A stretch of 28,296 nt of DNA, taken from contig CAXXEO010000023.1 of assembly GCA_963664585.2 (NCBI GenBank), forward strand, positions 1 to 28,296, given 5' to 3'. The translations under genes were made by a program, and so were the position numbers. The notes beneath the pieces were generated by a model. It saw nothing but the letters and a program-made list of their open reading frames with translations, did no database searches and was not told the origin of the DNA. This stretch comes from G963664585 sp963664585. Lineage in GTDB: Bacteria > Bacillota > Clostridia > Oscillospirales > Ruminococcaceae. The first letter of the stretch is position 1; the number at the start of each line of letters is the position of its first letter. Of the stretch, positions 1 through 8,704 are shown piece after piece.

Positions 1-270
1 TGACCGTTCGCCGCACCTATCGGTTTTTCGTGATCAAAAGCCATAAAGAACGCCCAATTCGAGATGTCAAACTCGTCTTCATATTTTGAAGTTTCCTGAT
101 AAGCACTCAGATCCTTCGTATATTCTTAAACGGGTATTTCTTTGATGTTGAGTCCATCTAACCCGCCCGTTAATTTTTTCGATCGCATAGATACTTTTCA
201 CATGTACAAACATCGGAATTTTATCGTATGCTTCGAAATATGTTCTATCAATTTCTTTATATTTGATCAT
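1..270 (-). pseudogene. GNAT-family N-acetyltransferase, broken and cut by window edge
   Basis: The reading frame starts at ATG 270 (MIKYKEIDRTYFEAYDKIP), preceded by a GAGGGGAG ribosome binding site. The frame is lost near position 168: removing one G from GGGCGGG restores N-G-G-L-D-G-L-N-I-K-E-I-P-V. An in-frame TAA then follows at about 127, after which the same frame continues with DLSAYQETSKYEDEF and WAFFMAFDHEKPIGAANG to the window edge. The last segment resembles the acetyl-CoA-binding beta strand region of GNAT acetyltransferases. The C-terminal half lies outside the window, so the substrate cannot be judged. One frameshift plus one nonsense codon make it a likely pseudogene. It lies 41 bp downstream of the nitroreductase remnant on the same strand, probably as one former operon. 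Confidence 0.7.
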
Positions 271-311
271 GATTCTCCCCTCACTATGGTGTGTGGCCTT
301 CCTCATTGACT

Positions 312-939
312 TTACCACTGATTGATGTGCATCTTTTCATTGATGTTAGTTTCACTTTGCTGATTCATAGCAGCAGATTCAAACGGCATGCCCGATTGCG
401 ATGTAGCAAGGCATCATATATTCTTTGGGGTGATTCAGTACTGCCGCTATTTGTTCCGGCTCTTTTCCTGTCGGTATGCGAATGGCTGAGGCAAGACCTT
501 CGGCCGTTACGGCCAATAGAATATTTTCAATACAACACCAAACAGATGCAAAAGCATTCAGCGAGCTGAGTGATTCCGGGATTAACAGCGGCGAGCTTTG
601 CTTAAAAAACGGAAGAATCAAACACCCAGCGTGATAAAGCATTTCATATTGCTTTGGAATGGCATTAGCATACATTTTTTGTTGACATGTATCATGCAAA
701 TGCATTGCTCCTAATATAAATTCTAATCTTGCATCTGTTACTTTCTTCGGAATTTGTTTTATAATATTGGCGATGGCTTCTTTTTCCGTAAGCACGACAA
801 ACTCCCAATTTCTCATATGGTCGTTTGTAGGCGCTTTCAAACCAGCCGATAATATTCGTTTGATGACTTCACTGTCAACCGGTTCATCTTTAAAATCCCG
901 AATTGTTCTGCGATTTTCTATTGCAGTATAAAAATCCAT
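312..939 (-). pseudogene. Nitroreductase-family flavoprotein with C-terminal frameshift
   Basis: Start is ATG 939 (MDFYTAIENRRTIRDF) with AAGAAGGAGC upstream; longer in-frame extensions lack a ribosome binding site and run through a repeat. The N-terminal RRTIRDF and the APTNDHMRNWEFVV segment are typical FMN-contact regions of the nitroreductase fold, followed by WCCIENILLAVTAEGLASAIRIP in the central helix. The protein should end with ESAAMNQQSETNINEKMHINQW (split here: ESAAMNQQSE, then TNINEKMHINQW), but that tail is in the next frame; one surplus base near 388-392 (GGGCATGCC) causes a stop at 379 instead of 312. The family usually ends in a Trp like this. Likely an NAD(P)H- and FMN-dependent oxidoreductase in life; activity of the truncated 186-residue form is uncertain because only about 20 residues are altered. 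Confidence 0.72.
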
Positions 940-1038
940 ATGCTTTTCTTGCTCCTTCTTTATAAATATATTATTAATAACTGTCCTGAATTTAATAGGA
1001 TTTTTGAGCAAGTAGGTCAGTCGGGCCGGTTGTCCCAT

Positions 1039-1145
1039 TATAGCAATTTCAAATAAAAACAAGGAAAATAGGATGTTATCTCCCCCCCGCCTCCGGCGGG
1101 GGGAGATAACATAGCTCATTCCACTTTATTTTTGGAATTGCTATA
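1039..1145. mobile_element. Family C small palindromic element (MITE-like), 107 bp
   Basis: The element has imperfect terminal inverted repeats: left end TATAGCAATTTCAAATAAAA, and the complement of the right end reads TATAGCAATTCCAAAAATAA. Its centre (1073-1112) is a long hairpin with arms beginning ATGTTATCTC and a CCCCGCC-TCC-GGCGGGG tip. It has no coding capacity. It lies directly upstream of the nitroreductase start. Its length and TATAG termini match family A, but the inner arm sequences are unrelated. Confidence 0.6.
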
Positions 1146-1231
1146 GGGTTTGCTTTGAAATGGACAGAACTCGAAAGTGACCATTAGCTGACTATAGGTT
1201 TGTTTTCTCCTATGGAGAGACATTTTAGGAG

Positions 1232-1260
1232 AAAAAGCCCGAGCATAATGCCCGGGCTTC
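1232..1260 (-). terminator. Rho-independent terminator of the M20 gene
   Basis: On the minus strand the stem AAGCCCGGG / CTCGGGCTT closes over a short loop and is followed by a run of T. It lies about 26 bp past the stop of the M20 amidohydrolase, in the correct orientation. Confidence 0.75.
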
Positions 1261-1286
1261 TAAAAAGCGGTTGGAGAGTAAATTGG

Positions 1287-2663
1287 TTAACCGTTAATGG
1301 TATCCAGCGTAATGGTTCCGTCCTCGTTGTAGACAACTGCATCCTTATCCATGAACATAATGTCGATTGTTTTGAAAAAATCCGCCTTGGTTTTAAACAC
1401 GGGAACATTTTCGGCGATAACCTTTTTGGCTTCCTTGGCTTCATTACTGAGGAGCTTATAGGCCATCACAAGCTGAAGCTTAGCGGAGTTTACCAAAGCA
1501 GCCTCTTTATTGGTAATGTAGTAATCGCAACCGTGGCCAACGCCGGTGGCGCCACCTGCCGTTGGATGCACGGCGGGCATCACGGTGGAGATATCACCCA
1601 TATCCGTACTGCCGGTTGACCAAGGAGCTGTGATAATATGCACATCATCTGTAATACACTTCATTGCCTCTACAGAAATGCTCATCAGGTTTTTATCGTT
1701 GTTAAGGGGCATATATCCCGGACGATCGGTGAGGGTAAGCTTAGCACCCATGGCCGCAGCCGCACCAGCGAAGGCGCGATTAACCTTCTTATTGGCATCC
1801 TGAATAGCAGTAACTGTCGCACCACGGACATAGCTTTCGATCTTTACATCATTTGGTATGGCGTTTAACCACCTGTCCGCCCTCGGTGATGATGGGATGG
1901 ACGCGGATATGGTCGTCATCCTTAAAGGTTTCACGCAGGTTGTTGACACACTGAATCCCCTGAAGCGCGGCATACAGGGCATTAATTCCCGCGTGGGGGG
2001 GCGCCGCCCGCATGGGATGCAACACCCAGATAATTAATATTTTTGGCCATGCAGCCGTTGTTGCCAGTGTTAATTGAGAACAGGTTCTCGCCCAGATTGC
2101 CGGTATGCACCATAAAGGCAAGATCAACATCGTCCATAAAACCACGGTGCATAAACTCAACCTTACCACCGAAATAGCGGATGACGCCTTCTTTACGCAA
2201 TCCCTCGCGGTAGCCGATCTCAATCAGTTCCTCTGCGGGGACGGCCATGAGCTTGATCTTTCCAGAGAGACCGTCCAGAGCACCAGGAGCTTTGAGGGAC
2301 GCGGCGATGCCGAGAAGGGCGGCACTCTGCGCATGATGACCGCAGGCATGTACATAACCGGTTTCGGGATCGGCGTCTGGGTGGTTCTGGCAGATCAATG
2401 AGTCAAGCTCTCCCATGATGAGAAGACAAGGGCCGGGGCGGCCGGTGTCGATGACAGTGAAAAATCCTGGAATATTCCCCGCCTCATGGTCAGCTTGTAA
2501 CCCAGCTTTTCATATTCCGCGACGAGGTATTTGTGTGTTTTTCCACTCTCTGTAGCCTGTTTCGGGGGTGGGACCAGATTTGTTTTTTCCGCGGCGAACA
2601 TTAGATCTCTGTTCTTTTCTGCGGTTTCCAGAAGCAAGTCAATTTGTTTTGTTTTTCGCTCAT
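1287..2663 (-). pseudogene. M20-family amidohydrolase (AbgB-like), multiply frameshifted
   Basis: The gene runs from ATG 2663 (GGGAGG upstream) to a stop at 1287. Joining frames gives a complete M20 metallopeptidase of about 460 residues: LLLETAEKNRDLMF, SHPETGYREW-type start of the catalytic domain, MGELDSL, the metal-ligand motif HACGHHAQSAALLG, PAEE, then SHAGGAP-HAGINAL of the dimerisation domain, and GSTDMGDISTVMPAVHPT near the end. The last segment resembles the aminobenzoyl-glutamate hydrolase subunit AbgB. Seven breaks can be placed: an A missing near 2652, an extra A near 2590, extra C near 2574, extra A near 2552, a missing G near 2485, extra C in the C7 run near 1995, and extra A near 1862. 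All lie in homopolymers; no nonsense substitution was seen. The natural role would be hydrolysis of an N-acyl amino acid or peptide. It has its own terminator. Confidence 0.82.
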
Positions 2664-2957
2664 GGTTTTCCCTCCCTTTCGCCGGTTTTTACCGGCAGAT
2701 CATTTCGCGCGACGGAGAAAAGGCTGCATCCCCTTAACAAAAAATGACATGCGGCCTCACCCTCAGTCTTAAATCTGTCTTGTAATTAAATTATACCAGT
2801 CCTATATTGCTTGTCAACAGAATCCATCTATTGAAGACAGTCGAATTTGGTGATATTATGTTCACAGCAACCCTTTTATGAATGAAAAGGATAATTCTGC
2901 CACTGTTTTCTCCTCACTCTGGCCAGGGTAAGAGAAGTGAAAACAACGTGCCGTTTT

Positions 2958-2994
2958 AAGCAGGATTTTGGCAGTTAAAAAGGTAATCCTGCTT
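2958..2994. repeat. Inverted repeat AAGCAGGATT
   Basis: AAGCAGGATT at 2958-2967 is the exact complement of AATCCTGCTT at 2985-2994. A shorter C-rich/G-rich tip of the recurring core type (CCCC-ACTTCGGC-AGGGG) follows at 3001-3017. Confidence 0.5.
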
Positions 2995-3085
2995 CTATAT
3001 CCCCACTTCGGCAGGGGTTAAAAAAGTAAAAACAAAATTTGAAAAAAATTCATCATTCATATATAAAGAAGATACGATCATCCTT

Positions 3086-3122
3086 CTTCTTTTTTCCCCC
3101 GTCGAACGCGGGAAAAAAGAAG
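3086..3122. repeat. Long hairpin with C-rich/G-rich tip
   Basis: Arms CTTCTTTTTTCCC and GGGAAAAAAGAAG pair, with CGT-CGA-ACG at the tip. The arrangement (private outer arms plus C-run/G-run tip) is the same as in the A, B and C elements. It lies 58 bp upstream of the DUF1893 start and could terminate or process transcripts. Confidence 0.55.
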
Positions 3123-3179
3123 CAAAAACAGAGTGCCAATTGAGAGAAATCAACAACAATGAATAAAGGAGATACGATA

Positions 3180-3615
3180 ATGCTTGGAACAGTAAAGGAA
3201 TGCACTAATCAAAGGCTGCTATTCCTGTGTGATCGCCAGCGGCAGCGGGATCAAATACGCCCCTTCATGGAATGGGAGTCAAACCGCTTATGATTGTCGT
3301 CCAACAGTGACTCTGAGACGCTTTTAGGAGCGACTGTGGCCGACAAGGTGATCGGTCGCGCAGCAGCAGTCATCATGGTTCTCTTGGGGGGTGTAGAAGA
3401 AGTTTATGGGCACACCATGAGCGTGTCTGGTAGGGACTATCTCACCAAACACAGGTATTATTTGTTCCTATGGTGAGTTGGTTTCCTTTATCTATAACCG
3501 CACCATGACCGGGGGATGTCCGCTGGAGGCTTCGGTCGCCGATATAGAGGACCCCGCCGAGGCTATGACCGCCCTTCGTGCTTTCATTGCCCGTATGATG
3601 GCGGCAAAGTCGTAA
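3180..3615 (+). pseudogene. DUF1893-family protein, frameshifted
   Basis: ATG 3180 follows AAAGGAG at a normal distance. Three frames together give a DUF1893-like protein of about 140 residues: CYSCVIASGSGIKYAP, GVKPLMIVV, then LLGATVADKVIGRAAAVIMV and LLGGVEEVYGHTMSVSGRDYL, then GIICSYGELVSFIYNRTMTG and GCPLEASVADIEDPAEAMTA before the stop at 3615. The ADKV-GRAAA and YGELV-x-NRT-TG-CP-E segments are the conserved parts of this small, uncharacterised family. Breaks lie near 3215, near 3240-3305 (two changes) and near 3450 (one extra A in CACAGG). The biochemical role of the family is not known to me. The neighbours on both sides are also broken. Confidence 0.68.
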
Positions 3616-3737
3616 CCCCAGTTGCGAAAGGCCTGGCCGTCTCCTTTTGGACGCAGTGAAATTAAGATCTCGTTTCCTCGCCCTTGTCAGAGAAATGAGA
3701 ACAGACTATTTTCGAGAAATTGAAGGCCGGGGATTTT

Positions 3738-4262
3738 TCAAAGCTTCATATTATGCTTATTCGAATAAGTTATTGCCATATATTTTTTCAGTACATTGAT
3801 ATGCATTGGATAAAAACTGCCAATATCATGCGTAAGTACCTCTTTACATTCATTTAGCGTCATCCACCGCATATTGACAGTTTCATTCGTTTTAGTAAGT
3901 AAAATTCCTTCTGCCCGGCAAATGAATGTCTGCAACACAAGTGAATAACCACCCGTAAGATTTTGCGCTAGAATAAAACGGCAAGTAGCTTATCACTTTA
4001 TAACCATTTACTTCAATGACAACCGCATCTTTTTCACCTGCAATCTCAGTGACAGTCAATCCGGTTTCTTCCCAAACTTCTCACGGCGTAAGGCATCAAA
4101 AATATTTTCAAATTCACGTATTTTCCCGGCAGGTAACTCAAGCATGCCGTTTTCAATTCCACCGTTTTCTTTTTGACGCTCCTGAATTAAAATATAGCGC
4201 TCACCTTTCTCTGATTTTTCGATAATTGCTCCTACCGCCGGTTTTGCAAAAGTCTCTCTCAT
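3738..4262 (-). pseudogene. NUDIX hydrolase, frameshifted within the NUDIX box
   Basis: Start ATG 4262 (MRETFAKPAVGAIIEKSEKG) has AAGGTG upstream. The NUDIX box G-x5-E-x7-REVWEETGL is complete only if a duplicated GA dinucleotide at about 4085 is removed: GKIREFE and NIFDALR are in the first frame, REVWEETGL in the next. A second break, one extra T in TTTT near 3985, separates GYKVISYLPF from ILAQNLTGGYSLVLQ and the C-terminal segment ending NKHNMKL at 3738. Intact length would be about 173 residues, which is similar to ADP-ribose pyrophosphatase-type NUDIX proteins (hydrolysis of nucleoside diphosphate derivatives). The exact substrate is not inferable. The break sits in the catalytic box, so the product should be inactive. 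Confidence 0.75.
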
Positions 4263-4337
4263 ATTTTCACCTTTTTTATCAGTAAATAAATTTTAGATGA
4301 TACCCGAGCACTCGATATTTTGTTTGGGTTAAACCAT

Positions 4338-4766
4338 TTATTTCAAATTGACAAGAATGAAACCGGCAATACATAAAACCATAACCGACAATTTGCTTTA
4401 TGCTGACTTGTTCCTTGTAAAACAAAATACCAATTGCAATCAGAATAACAGCAAGCGAAATATTTGCTACCAGTGAGCCAACGCTGATGTCCCCACCCCT
4501 GCACGATAAAGATAGATATATCCTACCTCAAGTCCGACAATCACAAATCCCAACACATAACTTGTCCAATTTAAACTCTTTATGTCCGTTATGACACTAT
4601 GATTTTGAGAAGAAAATGAATAGATTAAAAAAACGAACAAGGCTCCAATGCAATAAGTGATGGTAAGTGATAAAAACGGATTCACATGACCCGGTGTAGA
4701 TTTCGCTGTAATGTTATAAATAGTATTTGAGCCAACGATTAAAAAAATAGGCCAGAAGTATTCCAT
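4338..4766 (-). pseudogene. Half-size EamA/DMT-type membrane transporter, frameshifted
   Basis: Start ATG 4766 (MEYFWPIFLIVGSNTIYNI) has GAGG about 9 bp upstream. The intact frame would encode about 140 residues with four hydrophobic helices, the size of half-length EamA-domain proteins: residues 3-20, 33-52, about 70-88 and the segment SLVANISLAVILIAIGILF. Two breaks occur: near 4490, where the frame moves to the one encoding VGSLVANIS, and near 4385, after which MVLCIAGFILVNLK and TAA (4338) close the protein. Such proteins export small metabolites or act as paired subunits; the substrate is unknown. The gene is divergent from nothing obvious, and element B1 lies 58 bp upstream. Confidence 0.62.
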
Positions 4767-4824
4767 ATCTTAAACCTCACAAAACATAATAATTTTTTAT
4801 TTTGAACAAAACTAATCCCAAATT

Positions 4825-4936
4825 ACTTGTGCCTTGCAAAATCTATATCTTTTATGGCAATGGATTAAATGTTCTTGTATATTCCCCCGCCTTCGGCGGG
4901 GGAATATACAAGTTTAAGATGTTGCATTGTACTAGT
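4825..4936. mobile_element. Family B small palindromic element, copy 1, 112 bp
   Basis: It matches the copy at 26119-26230 over its whole 112 bp. Ends are short inverted repeats (ACTTGTGC left, GTACTAGT right; in copy 2 these are ACTAGTAC and GTACTAGT). The centre is a hairpin with arms CTTGTATATT / AATATACAAG and the tip CCCCCGCC-TTC-GGCGGGGG. No coding capacity. Confidence 0.7.
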
Positions 4937-5228
4937 TTCCTGTTTTAATACGTCCGCCGTAGACGCAGTAATCAAAGACAAAGAAATAATATCATTTAAA
5001 CAATATTAAGTATAGGCACATGCGAAAGTCAATTAAAAAAGCTCTCCTGACCATATGCTCTAATAAAGGACTTCTGTATTATCCCCTTATGCATGTATTC
5101 AACATGGTGTATAATTTCTCCTCACTAACATTGCTCATCAAACCAGCAATCACAGTTCATGAGAGCGTTCGGTGAATAACTTAGTATAAAATTTTTAAGC
5201 AGTGGAAGATTAAAGTTGAGGTGAGTTT

Positions 5229-5381
5229 ATGCCAACAAAAAAACAGAAGAAAAATAAAAGTATTGAAAACCTAAAATCTCCTATTGGAGAAAATTTAAAT
5301 CCCGTACAAAAAACAGGTGAGATGAAAAATCAAAATCTTAATCACAAAAAGGAAGCATTAGGACCAAATACCGAACGATAA
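5229..5381 (+). CDS. Small basic hydrophilic protein, 50 aa
   Basis: An open frame starts at ATG 5229 with GAGGTG about 5 bp upstream and ends with TAA at 5381. The 50-residue product (MPTKKQKKNKSIENLKSPIG at its start, GPNTER at its end) is rich in Lys and Asn and has no hydrophobic segment. I do not recognise a named family. Its composition recalls small soluble clostridial proteins of unknown function, but that is only an impression. The strong ribosome binding site and a perfect terminator downstream (5544-5583) favour a real gene. It is flanked by elements B1 and A1. Confidence 0.5.
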   Translation: MPTKKQKKNKSIENLKSPIGENLNPVQKTGEMKNQNLNHKKEALGPNTER

Positions 5382-5414
5382 TGGGAATTCTCTGAATAGC
5401 TAGCGACCTGTCCC

Positions 5415-5521
5415 TATAGTTGATTAACTTGAAAACAAGCTTGTGATTTCTTCCCCCGCCTTCGGCGGGGGGAAGAAAATCACGTTTTATATATAGCCAG
5501 CTTTTAAGTTAATTGGCTATA
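5415..5521 (+). mobile_element. Family A small palindromic element (MITE-like), uninterrupted copy A1
   Basis: The element begins TATAGTTGATTAACTTG and ends AAGTTAATTGGCTATA; these form imperfect terminal inverted repeats. The central hairpin has arms TGATTTCTTCC / GGAAGAAAATCA around CCCGCC-TTC-GGCGGG. Copies A2 (12981-13086), A3 (17412-18572) and A4 (23204-24366) align over the full length. It carries no gene. The TATA at both ends may include a TA target duplication. Confidence 0.78.
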
Positions 5522-5543
5522 TAAGGAATAGCATTGAGTTCAG

Positions 5544-5583
5544 AAAGAGCATCTGTACACCTTTTTGTGTACAGATGCTCTTT
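5544..5583. terminator. Strong bidirectional terminator
   Basis: Perfect 17-bp stem AAAGAGCATCTGTACAC / GTGTACAGATGCTCTTT with loop CTTTTT and T-rich ends on both strands. It can end the small gene at 5229-5381 from the left and the iadA operon from the right. Confidence 0.8.
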
Positions 5584-5698
5584 TGTGTTGGGCGATTATC
5601 AGGGTAGGTATAGAAAACCTGATTCATGCGCTATTAACTGATTCTCTTTCGCGTGCGGCATAAGTCATCCATACCGGATATACTCACCGGCCTTATTG

Positions 5699-6874
5699 TT
5701 ACTTTTCGAATGTACCCTTGACAAGCACCTCTTTGTCTCGCATCATCAGCTGTCCGCGGGCGAAGACATCCAAAATCTCAAGGCTCTCTTTGTCGAGCAG
5801 CACAACGTCCCCGTCCTTGCCGGCGGCGATACGTCCCTTCTGGCCGAGCTTCAGAACATCGGCTGGATTGGAGGTGATGGCCATCAGCGCGTTTTCCAAA
5901 CTTGACCCCCTGGGTCAGCACTGCGTCTTTAACATCCCCATAAAGGCTTTGGCAGGAACCAACGTCAAGACCAATGTTATTCCCTTTGCTGTCAAAACGG
6001 GGAAGGCTGCCCTGCCCGTCGGAGGAAAAGGTAACATGGGTGGAATCAACACCCTCTTCCAGCGCCAGTCTGAGCGCGTGACTTGCCCTAGTGTCATCAT
6101 CCGGCTTGGCGGAGTTACGACTGGTGGTAAAATCGATATAGCCGCCCTTTTTAGCAAACTGGAATCCCAACTTCATCACTTCCATCGAGCGTCCGACATG
6201 GGTGGGAAGAACCTGCGTAATCGGAATCTCTGTCTCATCGAACATTTGCATCAGAAGTTTGAACCCTCTCACTCCCCTCGCCCAGATGAATGTTCGTCAC
6301 CCCCACCCTTACCGGCAAGCATGCCGCCCACACGAGCCTCGGCGATTACGTTGACCAGAGCCTCAAACGGCATCTGGGCGGAACGGTGGTCCGCCAGCGC
6401 TATCTCGCCTGCCCCGATAAAGCGGTCGATCAGCATGACATCCGAACGGACGCTGCCTGTGATGGTAACCACCGGTATCTCATAAGAGCCGGTATAGGCA
6501 TAGCAGGTAATCCCCTCTTCGGTGAGGCCACGAGCCTTGGCCAGCAGTGCGGGCAGGCTGCGACAGACACCGTCGGTGCCCAGACAACCCACGATGGTGG
6601 TCGTACCACCCTTAATTGCGTCGGAAAGCATCAGCTCGGGAGTTCTGGTTTTGAAGCCGCCCTCACCACCGCCGCCGGTGATATGCACATGGCCGTCAAT
6701 AAAGCCGGGGGCCGCAATTTTCCCCTTCGCATTGATGACCGTCACCTGAGGAAGGCTCTCAGGCAGCGTAAGCTCCTCATATATTCCTTCGATTTTCTCC
6801 CCCACAATCAGGATATCCCTGACCCCGACATAGGCTGGTGCATAAAGTTCTGCGCCCTTAATTAGAGTGATCAT
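5699..6874 (-). pseudogene. iadA: Isoaspartyl dipeptidase, frameshifted
   Basis: Start ATG 6874 has GGAGG upstream. Joined frames match beta-aspartyl dipeptidase (IadA), a cytosolic zinc amidohydrolase that cleaves isoaspartyl dipeptides from damaged proteins. Visible motifs: AAPGFIDGHVHITGGGGEGG (first metal ligands HxH), TTTIVGCLGTDG, GSYEIPVVTITGSVRSD, ISDHRS-type ALADHRSAQM, then in another frame LPTHVGRSMEVM and TFSSDGQGSLPRFD (late metal-binding Asp region), and in a third frame MAITSNPADVLKLGQKGRI to CVKGTFE-like LVKGTFEK. Breaks: an extra G near 6303, an extra A near 6285, and an extra G near 5900. Full length would be about 390 residues, normal for the family. The stop of the upstream regulator is only 11 bp away, so it is the last gene of the ackA operon. 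Confidence 0.87.
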
Positions 6875-6885
6875 GGTTTTCCTCC

Positions 6886-7434
6886 TTATCCGTTAATAAC
6901 GGCTATAAATTTTGTCGTGGTTCCTACCGCCTGCTGACAGTGGGGGGTATGTGGGTCAAAAAAGACGCTATCCCCAGGTGTAAGCAGATACTCTTTATCT
7001 CCAAAAAAGAATCGAAGCGTACCCTCGATCACATAGTTGAATTCCTGGCCGCCGTGGGTAACGAATTCAGGCCTCTGCTCTTTGGGTTCCATCATCACCA
7101 GCACGGGTTCCATATCCCTGTCCACAAAATTGGGTGCCAGGGAAAAGAAGCTGTAGCCGGGATAGCGTTCGACAAACGAGCCCTCACCCTCCTTGACCAC
7201 AACACAATCGGTGACCGTCGGGGCAAGTCCGGTAAAAAACAGGGTAGGGTCCACCTCAAGTACCCCGGCCACATCATAAAGCATGCCGACCGGTATGTCC
7301 TGCGTTCCACTTTCATAGTCGTTATAGACCTCGATCGGACAACCGACCCTATGTGCGACACCCTCGGCGGTAAAGTCTGATTTTTCACGAAAACTTTTCA
7401 TTCTTGCGGCGATTTCTTTAAACTGTACGGACAT
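6886..7434 (-). CDS. XRE-family regulator with C-terminal cupin domain
   Basis: 182 residues. Residues 5-62 form a helix-turn-helix of the XRE/Cro type (IAARMKSFREKSDFTAEGVA, with YNDYESGTQDIPVGMLYDVA behind it). Residues about 110-182 form a cupin_2 domain (THGGQEFNYVIEGTLRFFFG, then LTPGDSVFFDPHTPHCQQA). This architecture is typical of one-component regulators in which the cupin binds a small ligand. ATG 7434 directly follows the TAG stop of ackA with no gap; its ribosome binding site GGGAGG lies inside the 3' end of ackA, so translation is probably coupled. It precedes iadA by 11 bp. It likely controls this operon in response to a metabolite. No frame damage is seen. Confidence 0.88.
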   Translation of the reverse strand: MSVQFKEIAARMKSFREKSDFTAEGVAHRVGCPIEVYNDYESGTQDIPVGMLYDVAGVLEVDPTLFFTGLAPTVTDCVVVKEGEGSFVERYPGYSFFSLAPNFVDRDMEPVLVMMEPKEQRPEFVTHGGQEFNYVIEGTLRFFFGDKEYLLTPGDSVFFDPHTPHCQQAVGTTTKFIAVING

Positions 7435-8640
7435 CTATTTCTTTCCTCCCTTTATCAATCTAGCTGCCTCAGTGGCAATTTTGATCTCTTCATTGGTTGG
7501 GATGACAACGACCCTTACGGTCGCGCCCGGTGCGGATATGTCCATCTCTTTCCCACCGGCCTGTATATTTTTTGTCTCATCAATTGATATCCCAAATCTT
7601 TCAAGACCCTTGCAGCAATTCCGGCACAGGCGTGCGGAGTTTTCACCAATGCCTGCGGTAAAGATCACCGCGTCAAGCCCTCCCATTTCAAAGGCGAAAG
7701 CGCCTATATATTTTTTGATCTGTATTTCCTGAATGGTCAGCGCAAGACCGGCAAGCCTGTTTCCCATCTGTTCGGCCTTTTCCACCTCACGGTAGTCTGA
7801 GCTTACCTCTGAAAGTCCCAGATAGCCCGAACGTTTGGTCAAAAGCTCAAGGATCTGGTCATTCGAGAGATTTTCCATTTTGGCAATATGGAAGAGAGCC
7901 ATCGGATCAATATCCCCGCTTCTCGTCCCCATCTCAAGGCCACCAAAGCTACCGAAGCCGGTGGTGGTGTCCAGCGCTTTTCCACCGTCTATGGCGCAGC
8001 AGGTAGCTCCGTTTCCGATATGACAGCTCACGATCTTCAACTCATTGAGTTCTCTGCCCAAAAGCAAAGCACATCTTTCACTCACGTAAGAATGGGACAT
8101 ACCGTGAAAGCCATACCGCCTTACCCCATATTTCCGCTGATACCGAAAAGGGATGGCATAAGTATAGACCGTCTCGGGTATCGTAACATTAAAGCCGGTA
8201 TCGAATACCGCCACTTGGGGGATCATTCCAAAATATTCCTGACATGCCCTCACCGTGTTGACTTGCGCGGGGGTGTGCAACGGCGTGATAAATCCATGCT
8301 TTACTATTTCAGAAATGACTTCCTCATTAATCACCGCGGCAGAAGGAAGCTTTGGCCCCCCCATGCCGATGCGATGCCCAATGCCGTCTATCTGGTCTAT
8401 GCGTGCAAGGATAGGCGTTTCCCCCTCGGTCAAAAGCCGCACTGCCAGAAGAAAGGCTTCTTTGTGATCATAGACAGATACGCTTTCGCTTTTGACTGGC
8501 CTGAGTTTGCTCTTAAACTTATAGCGCCCATCTATACCAATCCGCTCAATCCCGATTTCTGCAAGCGTCTCTTTTGCGTCTACATCGATAAGCTGACATT
8601 TTAAAGAGGAACTTCCCGCATTCAGTACGAAAATGACCAA
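7435..8640 (-). CDS. ackA: Acetate kinase family protein
   Basis: 401 residues, the usual acetate kinase length. It interconverts acetyl phosphate + ADP and acetate + ATP in the cytosol. Residues equivalent to the known catalytic set are present: N7 (VLNAGSSSLK), R90, H122, D147, H179 (RRYGFHGMSH), R240 (MGTRSGDIDP) and E384/E385 (IPTNEE). Glycine loops HIGNGA and FTAGIGENS bind nucleotide. Several usually invariant neighbours are changed: HRIGMGGP where HRVVHGG is usual, HTPAQ for HNPAN, and FDTGFNVTIP for FDTAFHQTMP. It could be a specialised paralogue with a different carboxylate. The start is TTG 8640 (no in-frame ATG nearby), with only a weak ribosome binding site. No phosphotransacetylase gene is in the window. 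First gene of an operon with the XRE-cupin gene and iadA. Confidence 0.9.
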   Translation of the reverse strand: MVIFVLNAGSSSLKCQLIDVDAKETLAEIGIERIGIDGRYKFKSKLRPVKSESVSVYDHKEAFLLAVRLLTEGETPILARIDQIDGIGHRIGMGGPKLPSAAVINEEVISEIVKHGFITPLHTPAQVNTVRACQEYFGMIPQVAVFDTGFNVTIPETVYTYAIPFRYQRKYGVRRYGFHGMSHSYVSERCALLLGRELNELKIVSCHIGNGATCCAIDGGKALDTTTGFGSFGGLEMGTRSGDIDPMALFHIAKMENLSNDQILELLTKRSGYLGLSEVSSDYREVEKAEQMGNRLAGLALTIQEIQIKKYIGAFAFEMGGLDAVIFTAGIGENSARLCRNCCKGLERFGISIDETKNIQAGGKEMDISAPGATVRVVVIPTNEEIKIATEAARLIKGGKK

Positions 8641-8674
8641 ACCATCACATCTTTTCGTTCAATTTGTCGTGATG

Positions 8675-8704
8675 ATTATAACATACACCGCACCGATTTG
8701 GAAA
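8675..8704 (-). promoter_or_regulatory. Probable sigma-A promoter of ackA operon
   Basis: On the minus strand a perfect TATAAT (8675-8680) is preceded after 18 bp by TTTCCA (8699-8704), a moderate -35 match. It lies 35 bp upstream of the TTG start of ackA. Confidence 0.45.

Larger units (their letters stand above)
2664..3179. other. Intergenic region with three different hairpins
   Basis: No gene is visible in this 516-bp stretch. It holds a weak hairpin at about 2907-2946 (GTTTTC / GAAAAC arms), a 10-bp perfect stem at 2958-2994 and a long stem at 3086-3122. A short AT-rich block near 2760-2820 may contain promoters for the divergent M20 and DUF1893 genes, but no convincing -35/-10 pair was identified. 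Confidence 0.5.

Noticed and set aside
379..1119. Long version of the nitroreductase beginning at 1119
   Set aside because: The first 60 codons read through the palindromic family C element; ATG 939 has the good ribosome binding site and the conserved N-terminus.
3180..3615. Programmed frameshifting as explanation for the split genes
   Set aside because: Shift sites differ from gene to gene, are up to seven in one gene and lack conserved slippery sequence plus downstream structure.
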